DNA from: Candidatus Saccharimonadota bacterium
GTDB lineage: Bacteria > Patescibacteriota > Saccharimonadia > Saccharimonadales > Saccharimonadaceae
Reading direction: 5' to 3'
DNA: 42,817 nt
Assembly (NCBI GenBank): GCA_017511965.1
Contig: JAFWHT010000020.1
Span: forward strand, 1 to 42,817
Part shown: in pieces, positions 8,562 to 16,042 of the stretch
How the letters are laid out: each line of letters opens with the position of its first letter
Numbering within the stretch: the stretch's first letter is position 1
Program-made: the position numbers and the translations under genes
The notes under the pieces: model-generated
The model's database searches: none
What the model saw: only the letters and a program-made list of their open reading frames with translations
Told to the model about the DNA's origin: nothing

Positions 8562-8590
8562 TTGACTAAAACACAAAAGTACGCTATAAT
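8562..8590 (+). promoter_or_regulatory. Consensus sigma70 promoter for a small RNA
   Basis: TTGACT (8562-8567), a 17-nt spacer and TATAAT (8585-8590) make one of the best full promoters in the window. The predicted start is 8597, exactly the first base of an 8-bp terminal stem. Confidence 0.8.
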
Positions 8591-8596
8591 TAAAAT

Positions 8597-8663
8597 GTGC
8601 TTGTAGGGTTTACCCTAGAACCGACCAAGGAATCTCCTAAGTCTGGAAACAAGCACTTTTTTG
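8597..8663 (+). ncRNA. Small structured RNA with a three-way junction, unidentified
   Basis: Promoter and terminator bracket about 67 nt with no ORF. The ends pair perfectly (GTGCTTGT 8597-8604 with ACAAGCAC 8649-8656) and are followed by six T, so the closing stem is also the terminator. Inside are a hairpin TAGGG-TTTA-CCCTA (8604-8617) and a second arm, CCGAC/GTCTGG enclosing AGGA-ATC-TCCT (8621-8646). The fold does not match 4.5S, 6S, tmRNA, RNase P or a riboswitch that I recognise. It lies between the divergent serS start and the convergent 131-aa gene, so it is a stand-alone gene and not a leader. Confidence 0.7.
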
Positions 8664-8667
8664 ATTA

Positions 8668-9063
8668 TTAATTATATTTCATAATGCTTTGAAAATAATA
8701 TCTTCCTTTTTTCCCAATTTTCTTTATCACGACTCTAACTCTAGTAGAACTTTTTCCAACCTTTGCCTCTAGAGCCTTATATTCTACAACTACTTCTTTG
8801 CCGTCGATAATTTCTTCTCTTATTCTCGTTTCGATTTCATTTTTACATTTTCTAATTACCGGCCTAATTAATGGGATTAGAACCATCCTGTTATAGATCT
8901 CGCTATTTTTTCGACGGTGTTTATTTTTAAAAATTAAATGTTTAAACCCCGCCATATTAAAATATACTTGTTCTTTTATCGCGTCAGAATAAATCGGAGT
9001 AAGTCTATTGTAGAAATTTTTATATTTTTCAATTACATCTTTAAGACTTTCAGTATTTTTCAT
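8668..9063 (-). CDS. 131-aa basic protein, possibly a PBECR-type nuclease fold
   Basis: Not firmly recognised. The pattern VYFNMAGFKHLIFKNKHRRK followed by a proline-containing helix (LIPLIRPVI) and a C-terminal strand pair (STRVRVVIKKIGKKGRYYFQSIM) resembles the phage-Barnase-EndoU-ColicinE5/D-RelE-like nuclease (PBECR) group, found in phage and conflict contexts. The protein is very lysine/arginine-rich and its codons are more AT-rich than those of its neighbours, which could mean transfer. Its promoter (TTGAAA-17-TAGGGT, 9099-9071) ends 7 nt before the ATG, so the mRNA should be leaderless. No antitoxin gene is next to it. Confidence 0.6.
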   Translation of the reverse strand: MKNTESLKDVIEKYKNFYNRLTPIYSDAIKEQVYFNMAGFKHLIFKNKHRRKNSEIYNRMVLIPLIRPVIRKCKNEIETRIREEIIDGKEVVVEYKALEAKVGKSSTRVRVVIKKIGKKGRYYFQSIMKYN

Positions 9064-9070
9064 ACCAAAA

Positions 9071-9099
9071 ACCCTACCATGGACTCGTCAAATTTTCAA
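9071..9099 (-). promoter_or_regulatory. G-tract promoter (site A) of the 131-aa gene
   Basis: On the minus strand: GGGGG then TTGAAA (9099-9094), a 17-nt spacer ending CATGG, and TAGGGT (9076-9071). The same layout with GGGGGTTGCAA and CATGGTAGGGT occurs at 41111-41139, and GGGGGGTTGCAA with TATAAT at 38263-38292. Confidence 0.5.
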
Positions 9100-9135
9100 C
9101 CCCCTGAAACCGCTTAGGTTTAGATTTTTGGAAAG

Positions 9136-10764
9136 TTAGCGAGAGACGCAACGAATTGGAGAACCGAATATCCGAGCATCAGTGTAAACGTACTGAGGAT
9201 AGATCCCACCGGAATCGAAGCCAAAGTAGTACGCATCAGTACTAGTACTAACCGTACTAGACCAACCTATACCACTATGACCGGCAAGATAGAGCGCAGA
9301 AGTATTAACATCACCCGAACGTGGGTAATATAATGGTGCCTTTTCTAAGTTTTCAGGAGAGATAGCCGTGTTGCCTGTATAATTAGCGTAAAGATAAGCT
9401 AGTCTAGAGAATTCGTCTTTTGAGCCGGCTTGGGTGTAGTCTGGAGATGCGCTAGTAATGGTTGGCAATCTCCAACCTTTTGGACAAATAGAATTGGGTG
9501 GATTATTGGATACATCGGCAAAAGTAGACGTAGTATAGCTTGATGTATCGTTGCTAGCTACAGCTGCGGAGAAGTTGTAATAGTTTCCAACGTGACCATG
9601 GGTACCATTAGAGACATATGGAGTAGTAGAGAAGAAAGCGGAATAAGTAGAATTGAGTTTAGCAATGTAGTCACAGGTTCGATTACCGAGGTTAACGGAA
9701 GAACATAAGTTAGAATTGTAGAACGGAGAGTTCTTCCAATACCAGTTGCCTGAGTCTACGGAGTACGGAGTATTAACATCGTTAACCCAGTCAGTAACAG
9801 AGCCAGAAGTGTTTGCGTTAGTAACAGCGTTGATGGTGCTTCGCATTGGCGTCCAAGAGGCTACAGTATTAAGGTCTGTATCTTGATTAGTAAGAGCAAC
9901 GCTAGAGTCTAGGTTTAAGTCTAAGTTCTGCGTCATCCAGCATTTGCCGTCTTGGAGTTTGGTAATCCAGTAGATTTTGTTGTCGCGGGTGTCTATGGCT
10001 TGCATTTGTGAAGCTTCGTCTGGAATAGTGGCGGCGTCACAAATAGCTGTGCTCATGTCTTGTAAAGTATAGTAGCCATTGACTTTGGTTTTGCCGGCTT
10101 TCTCGTAAGACTCTAAGAGTGTAATGCCAGGAATTGGTGCTGCTGCGTTGTTTGGATGTACTATAGTGTAGCGTACTTTGCCTGTGTACGAGCCTGCAGA
10201 TTGTCCTGGGGCAATATAAACTGCATAGCTTGCGTCTATGGCAGAGTCTACTGTTATTGAGCCAGTTACAGAACTAACTTCTGCTACTTTAGTATAGCTA
10301 CTTGGCACTGATGTAAAATCTCCAAATGGACTAATTATAGTGGGGGCATAAGAGCCACTGGTGTTGGTTTCTAGTTTCATGGCCCAGTTGGATGTATTGC
10401 CAGAAGTAGCTGTGCCGGTAGCGATATTGGTAGCGCCGGTGCTAGTGGTAATCATGTTAGTGTTGCCAAAAGTATCATCCGAATAGCCTATTGCATAAAC
10501 TGCAAAGCTATCTCCGGTATTACAAAAGACACTGATTCTGGTTTTGCCGATGTCGTTTTTATACTGACCGTTTTGCATGTCTACCGTATAAACCTGCCCT
10601 GCACCTGATGGGGTAGAGAGTGTGCAGGATTCTGCTACCATGACAGAAACGTCGTCTACGACGGAGTCGGCCATCACTCTAACACTCGAAAGTATTAAAC
10701 CACAAATAAACGTCAGTCCGAGTAACCCGCCCGAAACCATATATAATATATTATTTCTTTTCAT
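9136..10764 (-). CDS. Secreted FISUMP-domain protein, complete
   Basis: The 542-aa protein begins with a Sec signal or membrane anchor (residues about 8-32, MVSGGLLGLTFICGLILSS...VMA). Residues about 35-210 form a Ser/Thr/Gly-rich beta domain (ESCTLS...SVFCNTGDSFAVYAIGY...AVYIAPGQSAGSYTGKVRYT). A linker (SAICDAATIPDEASQMQ) leads to a FISUMP domain from about 255 to the end: DTRDNKIYWITKLQDGKCWM, YYNFSAAVA, SICPKGWRLP, GWSSTV and a final PIRCVSR. The InlB-type repeat of the other two proteins is lacking. It is expected at the cell surface; the ligand is unknown. TATAAT at 10797-10792 and AAGGGT ahead of the ATG give a normal leadered start. Confidence 0.88.
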   Translation of the reverse strand: MKRNNILYMVSGGLLGLTFICGLILSSVRVMADSVVDDVSVMVAESCTLSTPSGAGQVYTVDMQNGQYKNDIGKTRISVFCNTGDSFAVYAIGYSDDTFGNTNMITTSTGATNIATGTATSGNTSNWAMKLETNTSGSYAPTIISPFGDFTSVPSSYTKVAEVSSVTGSITVDSAIDASYAVYIAPGQSAGSYTGKVRYTIVHPNNAAAPIPGITLLESYEKAGKTKVNGYYTLQDMSTAICDAATIPDEASQMQAIDTRDNKIYWITKLQDGKCWMTQNLDLNLDSSVALTNQDTDLNTVASWTPMRSTINAVTNANTSGSVTDWVNDVNTPYSVDSGNWYWKNSPFYNSNLCSSVNLGNRTCDYIAKLNSTYSAFFSTTPYVSNGTHGHVGNYYNFSAAVASNDTSSYTTSTFADVSNNPPNSICPKGWRLPTITSASPDYTQAGSKDEFSRLAYLYANYTGNTAISPENLEKAPLYYPRSGDVNTSALYLAGHSGIGWSSTVSTSTDAYYFGFDSGGIYPQYVYTDARIFGSPIRCVSR

Positions 10765-10808
10765 ATAAACCCTTATGATTACTTATCTCTATTATATCAT
10801 GCTAATGG

Positions 10809-11555
10809 CTATTTGTATAAAATTTCATAAAGTTTTTTCCAGTCTTCTAATTCTAAATCCGCCGGCCGCGCATCTAGGCTAATTCCTAAATCTAAAAATC
10901 CTTTTTTTAGCTCATCTCGCGACAAAATCCCAGCCAAATTCGCAACTAATTTTTTTCTCGGCGAGACAAACCCCAATCGAATTAATTTAAAAACTTCATC
11001 CGAAACAATCTGATTTTTTAACGGTTCCAAAACAATCACCTTGCTATCAACTTTCGGTGGTGGCGTAAATTCTTCTCTAGAAACTTCCGGCCCCGCAAAA
11101 ACTTTCGCCCGATTTTTCACCATAAGCGACAAAATCGACTCTTTTGGACTCAAAATCCGCTCTGCCACTTCTTTTTGAATTAATAAAACAATTCGCTTCG
11201 GCCGATTCGAGACCGTTAGTAATTTCTCGATTATTGGACTCGTAATATAATATGGTATATTCCCAGCTACTACATAATCTCCGGAAATCTGCGAAAAATC
11301 AAACTTTAAAATATCCTCGTTTAAAACTTCCAAATTCTTACCCGGAAACGATTTTGGCAAATTTTCCGCCAAGCGCGCATCGTACTCGACCGCCATAACC
11401 TTCGAAAATCGTCGAAGCAAACTTGAAGTCAAAGTTCCAAGCCCCGGCCCAATTTCCAAACAAAGTCCACCCTCGCCAGCCAAATCCGCAATCTGTTCTA
11501 AAATTTCTCGATTTTTAAGCCAATGTTGCCCTAAAGATTTATTAGTACCAACCAT
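10809..11555 (-). CDS. rsmA: 16S rRNA A1518/A1519 dimethyltransferase RsmA (KsgA)
   Basis: RsmA dimethylates two adjacent adenines near the 3' end of 16S rRNA late in 30S assembly. The 248-aa protein has KSLGQHWLKN at the start, the SAM-binding motif CLEIGPGLGTLT, and the catalytic motif NIPYY (about residues 119-123) followed by ITSPIIEKLL, plus the family C-terminal FTPPPKVDSKV and RRKLVANL-like region (SPRKKLVANL). It overlaps the upstream rpfB-like gene by 14 nt. The order rpfB-ksgA is well known in Actinobacteria, and yabE-rnmV-ksgA in Bacillus. Confidence 0.94.
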   Translation of the reverse strand: MVGTNKSLGQHWLKNREILEQIADLAGEGGLCLEIGPGLGTLTSSLLRRFSKVMAVEYDARLAENLPKSFPGKNLEVLNEDILKFDFSQISGDYVVAGNIPYYITSPIIEKLLTVSNRPKRIVLLIQKEVAERILSPKESILSLMVKNRAKVFAGPEVSREEFTPPPKVDSKVIVLEPLKNQIVSDEVFKLIRLGFVSPRKKLVANLAGILSRDELKKGFLDLGISLDARPADLELEDWKKLYEILYK

Positions 11556-12576
11556 GCCCGTGCCAAAACTCTAGCGCTTGTACCCAGCCTCCATAACGCC
11601 CATTTACATATTTAATCATCCATCTGATCTGTGTTACTGGGTTTGTTTCCCAATCTGCCCCCTCCGAAGCTAACTTCTCTCTCGGCAAAGCCTGTGGAAT
11701 CCCATAAGCCCCCGAAGACGGATTTGTCGCATTTACCCTACAACCACTCTCGCGATAGATCAAATCGAGCGCAACAGAAAGTTCTGCCTCCGAGACTCCC
11801 GCCGCTCGTGCCCATTCTGCACAAGTTGCCCATTCTGGTCGAATCGCTTGCTTCGCACCAACCGCAATCACTCTCGAAACCGGCTCTCTAACAATTTCTT
11901 CCGAAATCACTTCGCGCGAAACCTCCACATTGTCTATATATAATACATTATAAGAAACTCGCTTTGTCCCTACTTCGCCAACTCGTCGCACTTCGCTGGC
12001 TCCCACTGCCAAATTATAATCTTTTACTGTTTCTTCACCGAATGAAATTTCTTCCTCTACCGTTACCGTTCGCCCACCATTTCGCCGAATTTCATAAACT
12101 GTCGCTACTCCTGCCTCTAGAAAATTCGTATTCAAAACTGCCCGAATTTCATCTCCATCATACACAGTCACCCCTGCCTCGCTAAAAATCTCTCGTGGAT
12201 TATAGCTCGCCGACATCAGATATTTTTCTTTTACTCCATCTCGCACAATCACCGGCCGAGCCCGAAAGATATTAATATAAAAGTTGTCTGCATTAATTTC
12301 GGTCTCCAAGCCCGGCTCAACCTTATCGCCATTGTTAATTATTACTCCCGCTACTTCCAAAGCATCTTTCACTGTCCCTGCATTAGTTTTGATCGTTAAT
12401 TTTTCGCCATCATCATAAAAAGTTACAAAATTTGCCGTCTCTAGCGCCACTGCTTTTTCTTCTGTATCTGCAAAGGTCTTACTCGGCCCCATTTTTATCA
12501 AAAAAACAAAAATTAGTACCGCAGTTATTACCCCCACTAAAATCAAAACCTGTTCGATTCTCCTCGAAAGTTTCAT
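11542..12576 (-). CDS. RpfB/YabE-like G5-domain protein with lytic transglycosylase-like C-terminus
   Basis: I place the start at ATG 12576: it gives MKLSRRIEQVLILVGVITAV, a membrane anchor or signal, and TATAAT (12589-12584, extended TGT) lies exactly 7 nt upstream. A longer TTG start at 12654 would lie inside a terminator hairpin. The protein then has two DUF348-like ubiquitin-fold repeats (VTFYDDGEKLTIKTNAGTVK..., and ARPVIVRDGVKEKYLMSAS...), a G5 domain (about 160-240, with ETVKDYNLAVGASEVRRVGE), and a SLT/lysozyme-like domain (LIYRESGCRVNATNPSSGAYGIPQ; the E is the likely catalytic acid). It likely cuts peptidoglycan at the surface, as resuscitation-promoting factors do. It is followed by rsmA. 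Confidence 0.88.
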   Translation of the reverse strand: MKLSRRIEQVLILVGVITAVLIFVFLIKMGPSKTFADTEEKAVALETANFVTFYDDGEKLTIKTNAGTVKDALEVAGVIINNGDKVEPGLETEINADNFYINIFRARPVIVRDGVKEKYLMSASYNPREIFSEAGVTVYDGDEIRAVLNTNFLEAGVATVYEIRRNGGRTVTVEEEISFGEETVKDYNLAVGASEVRRVGEVGTKRVSYNVLYIDNVEVSREVISEEIVREPVSRVIAVGAKQAIRPEWATCAEWARAAGVSEAELSVALDLIYRESGCRVNATNPSSGAYGIPQALPREKLASEGADWETNPVTQIRWMIKYVNGRYGGWVQALEFWHGHGWY

Positions 12577-12609
12577 ATTTCCCATTATAACATACATAAG
12601 CAGAATCAG

Positions 12610-12762
12610 TAAATAATAAAATCCGCTTCTTTTCAGAAAACGGATTTTTCTCAACTAATTTCTAGGTAGAAGGTCAAAACACTTAACCAAAACAACTCTA
12701 CACTCTTCCACCCTACTTTGCCAGATTTGGACTTCTCTCAACGTCAGCTCAGTCCAAATCCT
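12610..12762 (-). ncRNA. Candidate small RNA (or attenuator) upstream of the rpfB-like gene
   Basis: The minus-strand promoter at 12796-12769 predicts a start near 12762. The transcript opens with a perfect 10-bp stem GATTTGGACT/AGTCCAAATC (12760-12751 with 12733-12724), then a hairpin GGTTAA/TTGACC, and ends in AAAATCCG...CGGATTTT followed by ATTATTT (12648-12612), which looks like an intrinsic terminator. The rpfB-like gene has its own promoter at 12589, so the RNA could be independent; it could also act as a leader that attenuates read-through. There is no convincing ORF. c-di-AMP (ydaO) riboswitches precede rpf genes in Actinobacteria, but I cannot match that consensus here. Confidence 0.55.
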
Positions 12763-12768
12763 AATCCT

Positions 12769-12796
12769 ATTTTAGCATAGCCATAATGCTTGTCAA
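12769..12796 (-). promoter_or_regulatory. Promoter of the 12610-12762 RNA
   Basis: TTGACA (12796-12791), a 16-nt spacer and TAAAAT (12774-12769) with an extended TGC. The -35 is a perfect consensus, rare in this window, where most promoters rely on the extended -10. Confidence 0.7.
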
Positions 12797-12882
12797 CCTT
12801 GTTTTTTCTGAATTTTTATGTTTTAATATATTCCCCACCCAACAGGGGTAATTCACTAAAAACCGAACAAACTATTCTTGAC

Positions 12883-13072
12883 GATTTTGTTATTTTATTT
12901 TATGAGTATGAAGCAAGCCCGATTGATTTTCACAACTTTTCCTCATCCGAGACGAGTAAAGTTTTGAGTGAGGTATCGAGCGAAAAACTTGATCGAGGCG
13001 AGGATTGAGTGAAATGTTGTAAAAATTAATACGGCGCGAAGCGACAACGAATAAAAATAAAATAACAAAATC
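12883..13072. repeat. Long imperfect palindrome P2
   Basis: The arms are about 85 nt each. The outer ends pair perfectly (GATTTTGTTATTTTATTTT at the left with its complement ending at 13072), and further paired blocks include TTTTnACAAC with GTTGTAAAAA and CCTCnnCCGAGACGAG with CTTGATCGAGGCGAGG. Short reading frames inside are not convincing genes. The element ends 4 nt before the extended -10 of the next gene, so it occupies the place of its -35 region. The rest of the gap (12797-12882) shows nothing clear. Confidence 0.75.
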
Positions 13073-13088
13073 ATGCTATAATTTGTAT

Positions 13089-13694
13089 ATGAATTGGAGG
13101 AAATGGCTTGATGATTTTGTTTTAGCAGGAAAAGGAATCTTGCTTGCAACAAAAGAAAAACGTTTTTGGTATGGTTTTATTCCGAGTTTTTTCTTTTTCG
13201 GGTTATTGATGAATTTACTTTATGGTGGCACTTCAAAATTCAATTTAATGTTTGCGCTTGGTTTTCCGGCTAACCTAAAAATAATCGGTGAAAATTTTTT
13301 AGCTATTTTTGGTGTCGGACATCCCTTTCTTGATTGGCTCTCGATTTTTGCAATTTCTATGCTCCAAAGCATTTTAATCGGCTTGATCATTTTACTCTGG
13401 AACAAAAAACGAGAAGAAAAAGCTGAAAACCTCGAAAAAGCCGGTATTATTACTGGACTTATCGCTCTCGGCGCCGGCTGTCCAACTTGTGGCACAACAC
13501 TCCTAACTCCACTACTTGGCACTATTTTTTCCACCGGCGGTCTTGCCATTGTCGGCACGGTCTCTGTCATTATAACTTGGCTCGCAATTATTATAGCTAT
13601 TCTTTCCTTAAAACGCCTCGGCCTCGAAATCTATGTTATAATTATTAATGAAAAATTTTTGAAAAAGAAGGAGGTCCATGAAAAAACTCGCTAG
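13089..13694 (+). CDS. Membrane protein with intramembrane CPTC motif, partner of DsbA
   Basis: The start is ATG 13089, because TATAAT (13077-13082, extended TGC) lies 6 nt upstream; a TTG at 13083 would lie within the predicted leader. The 201-aa product has about four to five membrane segments (roughly residues 22-44, 80-106, 119-148, 153-174). The third holds ALGAGCPTCGTTLLTPLLG, a CxxC motif at a helix edge. The dsbA-like gene starts 17 nt before this one ends, so the two are co-translated. I infer a quinone-linked or transfer role in reoxidising DsbA, as done by DsbB or VKOR elsewhere, but the family is not one I can name. A metal transporter is an alternative. Confidence 0.75.
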   Translation: MNWRKWLDDFVLAGKGILLATKEKRFWYGFIPSFFFFGLLMNLLYGGTSKFNLMFALGFPANLKIIGENFLAIFGVGHPFLDWLSIFAISMLQSILIGLIILLWNKKREEKAENLEKAGIITGLIALGAGCPTCGTTLLTPLLGTIFSTGGLAIVGTVSVIITWLAIIIAILSLKRLGLEIYVIIINEKFLKKKEVHEKTR

Positions 13695-14364
13695 AATTCT
13701 TGGCATTATCGCCGTTGCTTCTGTTCTTATATTCGCTATTATTAGTAGCATGGTAAAAACTCCTAATGTTGAAAAAGTCTGGGATCCTGCCACCACCGTC
13801 GGCAACCTCGACGCAAAAAACTACTTTATTGTTTATTCTGATATTATGTGTCCTTACTGTGTCGCTTTCGAAAATGCCATTTTCGAAAATGAAGAAAACT
13901 TCGAAAATTACATCGAAACCAACGATATCTTAGTTGAAATTCGTCTCTCCGACTATCTCTACGAATTCGGCGAGTCCCATCCTATTAGCTCTCGTTATTC
14001 TGCACTCGGAACTTATTGCGCCAAAAACGAAGGCAAATTCTGGGACTACTATCGGATCGCTATTACCACCGTATGGAACGATTATTTCAAAAACAATGTC
14101 AAACCTTCCTCTTCCGAACTAAACCCTAACCATAAAGAATACTGGATTAAACTCGGCGAAAAAGTCGAACTCGGCGAAAAATTTGCAAACTGTGTCGAAA
14201 ACGACGAAACCTTAGACGAAATTATCACAAATACCAGAAAAACTGCGAATCTCGCTTCTGGTATGCCTTTCTTTAAATTTAATAGATTTACCAGCTCTGG
14301 CTTCGATACAAAAAACTCTTACGAAGACGTCCTTATGTTTTTTCAGGCTGGCTTAGAGAGCTAG
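13678..14364 (+). CDS. DsbA-like membrane-anchored thiol oxidoreductase
   Basis: A 228-aa thioredoxin-fold protein. An N-terminal membrane anchor (residues about 4-25) is followed by the active site DIMCPYCVAFENAIF (CxxC as CPYC, residues about 58-61) and a cis-proline loop GMPFFKFNR. The helical insertion typical of DsbA lies between. Such proteins form disulfides in exported proteins; the FISUMP proteins and the cutinase-VWA protein in this window contain several cysteines and are plausible substrates. A strong ribosome site (AAGGAGG) precedes the ATG within the end of the CPTC gene. The 3' end overlaps convergent rarA by 32 nt. Confidence 0.87.
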   Translation: MKKLARILGIIAVASVLIFAIISSMVKTPNVEKVWDPATTVGNLDAKNYFIVYSDIMCPYCVAFENAIFENEENFENYIETNDILVEIRLSDYLYEFGESHPISSRYSALGTYCAKNEGKFWDYYRIAITTVWNDYFKNNVKPSSSELNPNHKEYWIKLGEKVELGEKFANCVENDETLDEIITNTRKTANLASGMPFFKFNRFTSSGFDTKNSYEDVLMFFQAGLES

Positions 14365-15505
14365 GCAGATAACTTTTATCAAGGTGAAACCCAGCTTCCC
14401 ATTTTTGACCTTTAGAAAACCCTAAATCTTTCATTAGTTTCGTTGGTGCATTCCGAAGATGAATCGGTACTGGTTCGCCTCGCGTCTTTCGCGCCATCTC
14501 TAAAGCCTCGTACCAAGCATCTGTCGTCGCTCGTGACTTTTTTGATTTACTAAGGGCTACACAGGTATGTGCTAAAATTAGCCCCGACTCTGGCATCCCA
14601 ACTCTTTCAACTGCTTGAAAACATGCCGTAGCCAAAGAAAGTGCACCGTTCCCTGCAAGTCCAATATCTTCACTCGCAAAAATCACCATTCTTCGCGCAA
14701 TAAACTTCGGATCTTCTCCTGCCTCAACCATTCGCGCCAACCAATAAAGCGCCGCCTCTACGTCTGATCCCCGCATCGACTTAATAAACGCCGAAATCGT
14801 ATCATAATGATTATCACCCTTTTTATCGTATCCTGGCATCTTTCGCCCCGCCGCTTCAATTGCAACATTTTCATCCACCTTCTTAGCCAAAGATAACGCC
14901 AACTCCAAATCTCCTAAAGCACTTCTTGCGTCCCCACCCGAAAGTTCCGCAATCAAATCAATTGCTTTTTTCGAAATCCGCTTTGTGACCTTTTCGGCTT
15001 TGATTGCTCGTTTTAAAACCTCTAGAATTGCATTTTTATCCAAAGGCTGAACTACAACCACCCGCGACCTCGACAAGAGTGGTGAAATAACTTCAAACGA
15101 CGGATTTTCCGTCGTCGCCCCAATCAAAGTAATCAATCCTGATTCGACATGTGGCAAAAACGCATCTTGTTGCGCCTTATTAAACCGATGAATCTCATCG
15201 ACAAAAAGCACCGTCCTTGTCCCAAGATTCCAATTTATTCTCGCTCGCTCAACAACCTCCGAAACGTCCGCTTTCTTCGCTGTCACTGCCGAAATCTCCA
15301 CAAAATCTGCCCTAAATTCATGCGCTAAAATCCGCGCCAGCGTTGTTTTACCAGTTCCTGGCGGCCCCCAAAAAATCAAATTGACCGGCTCTTTTCTTCG
15401 AACAATCTCTGTCAAAATCTTCCCTTCACCAATAATCTTTTCTTGCCCCACAACTTCCGATAATTTCACAGGGCGCATCCTCTCTGCTAACGGTACTCTA
15501 TTCAT
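14333..15505 (-). CDS. rarA: Replication-associated recombination ATPase RarA (MgsA)
   Basis: RarA is an AAA+ ATPase of the clamp-loader group that acts at stalled replication forks. The protein has Walker [14 protein letters not shown], Walker [20 protein letters not shown], sensor 1 [12 protein letters not shown] and arginine-finger SRSRV, then the tetramerisation domain with [20 protein letters not shown] and the C-terminal [13 protein letters not shown] block. I choose ATG 15505 ([12 protein letters not shown]), since TATAAT (15518-15513) lies 7 nt upstream; the six extra codons to 15523 would overlap that promoter. Length is about 390 aa, close to the family's usual 420-450. Confidence 0.94.
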   Translation of the reverse strand: MNRVPLAERMRPVKLSEVVGQEKIIGEGKILTEIVRRKEPVNLIFWGPPGTGKTTLARILAHEFRADFVEISAVTAKKADVSEVVERARINWNLGTRTVLFVDEIHRFNKAQQDAFLPHVESGLITLIGATTENPSFEVISPLLSRSRVVVVQPLDKNAILEVLKRAIKAEKVTKRISKKAIDLIAELSGGDARSALGDLELALSLAKKVDENVAIEAAGRKMPGYDKKGDNHYDTISAFIKSMRGSDVEAALYWLARMVEAGEDPKFIARRMVIFASEDIGLAGNGALSLATACFQAVERVGMPESGLILAHTCVALSKSKKSRATTDAWYEALEMARKTRGEPVPIHLRNAPTKLMKDLGFSKGQKWEAGFHLDKSYLPSSLSQPEKT

Positions 15506-15585
15506 ACTGTATATTATATACAATATCTTTACAAAATTAAATTTTTTATGCTATAATGACAGTAATATAAGTAAGGAGTTATAAA

Positions 15586-15972
15586 ATGGACGAGCTCGTC
15601 TCACTATTATCAACTGGTAGCCTTAGCAGTGGCCCAGATGGCTGGGAATACGCTAGCGTCATCATCGGCGCCCTTGGTGCCATCGGCTTATGGGTATTTT
15701 TCACCTTTTTTGCCAAAGGTGCCGAAAAACGTAAACCTGCCGAAGATTGCAAAAAATTCTTCCTTATGCAGGGTAATTTTGCCGAGGATTTCACCAAAAT
15801 CGTCTACTTCTATATGAGTATTCGCACCCTCGTAGCCTCACTCGAGCTCTTTGGAGTCGAAGGCAGTGGTTTTTGGTTGTTCCTAAAAACCGCCATCGGC
15901 CAACTCGTCTGGTACCGCTTCGTCTACGAAGTTATTATGGCAGTTGTCCGCAAAAATGCCGACAAAAAATAA
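15586..15972 (+). CDS. Small membrane protein of unknown function, 128 aa
   Basis: Not recognised. Residues about 22-46 (ASVIIGALGAIGLWVFFTFF) form one membrane segment, and residues about 75-118 contain one or two more (IVYFYMSIRTLVASLELFG, FWLFLKTAIGQLVWYRFVY). A charged stretch (KGAEKRKPAEDCKK) lies between. It has a standard ribosome site (AAGGAG) and an extended -10 TGCTATAAT near 15551, and is closed by a clear terminator, so it is a single-gene unit. Nothing in the neighbours explains its role. Confidence 0.75.
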   Translation: MDELVSLLSTGSLSSGPDGWEYASVIIGALGAIGLWVFFTFFAKGAEKRKPAEDCKKFFLMQGNFAEDFTKIVYFYMSIRTLVASLELFGVEGSGFWLFLKTAIGQLVWYRFVYEVIMAVVRKNADKK

Positions 15973-15984
15973 TCTATTCTAGCA

Positions 15985-16011
15985 AAATCCCTACTTTTAG
16001 TAGGGATTTTT
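15985..16011 (+). terminator. Intrinsic terminator after the 128-aa membrane protein gene
   Basis: Perfect 11-bp stem AAATCCCTACT/AGTAGGGATTT with a TTT loop, running into a T-run. It ends just before the -10 (TATAAT 16016-16021) of the transporter gene. Confidence 0.88.
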
Positions 16012-16042
16012 GTTGTATAATAATCAAAAAGGAGGTCCCTAT

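Noticed and set aside
12577-12654. TTG start at 12654 for the rpfB-like gene
   Set aside because: It would begin inside a terminator hairpin and upstream of a well-placed extended -10; ATG 12576 gives a normal signal anchor.
12610-12762. c-di-AMP (ydaO) riboswitch, 6S RNA or RNase P RNA
   Set aside because: The conserved sequence blocks of these families were not found; GAGAGAAGTCC only loosely resembles the RNase P P4 strand and the RNA is too short.
12790-13008. Small ORFs on both strands within palindrome P2
   Set aside because: They mirror each other through the palindrome, have no ribosome sites and no recognisable protein features.
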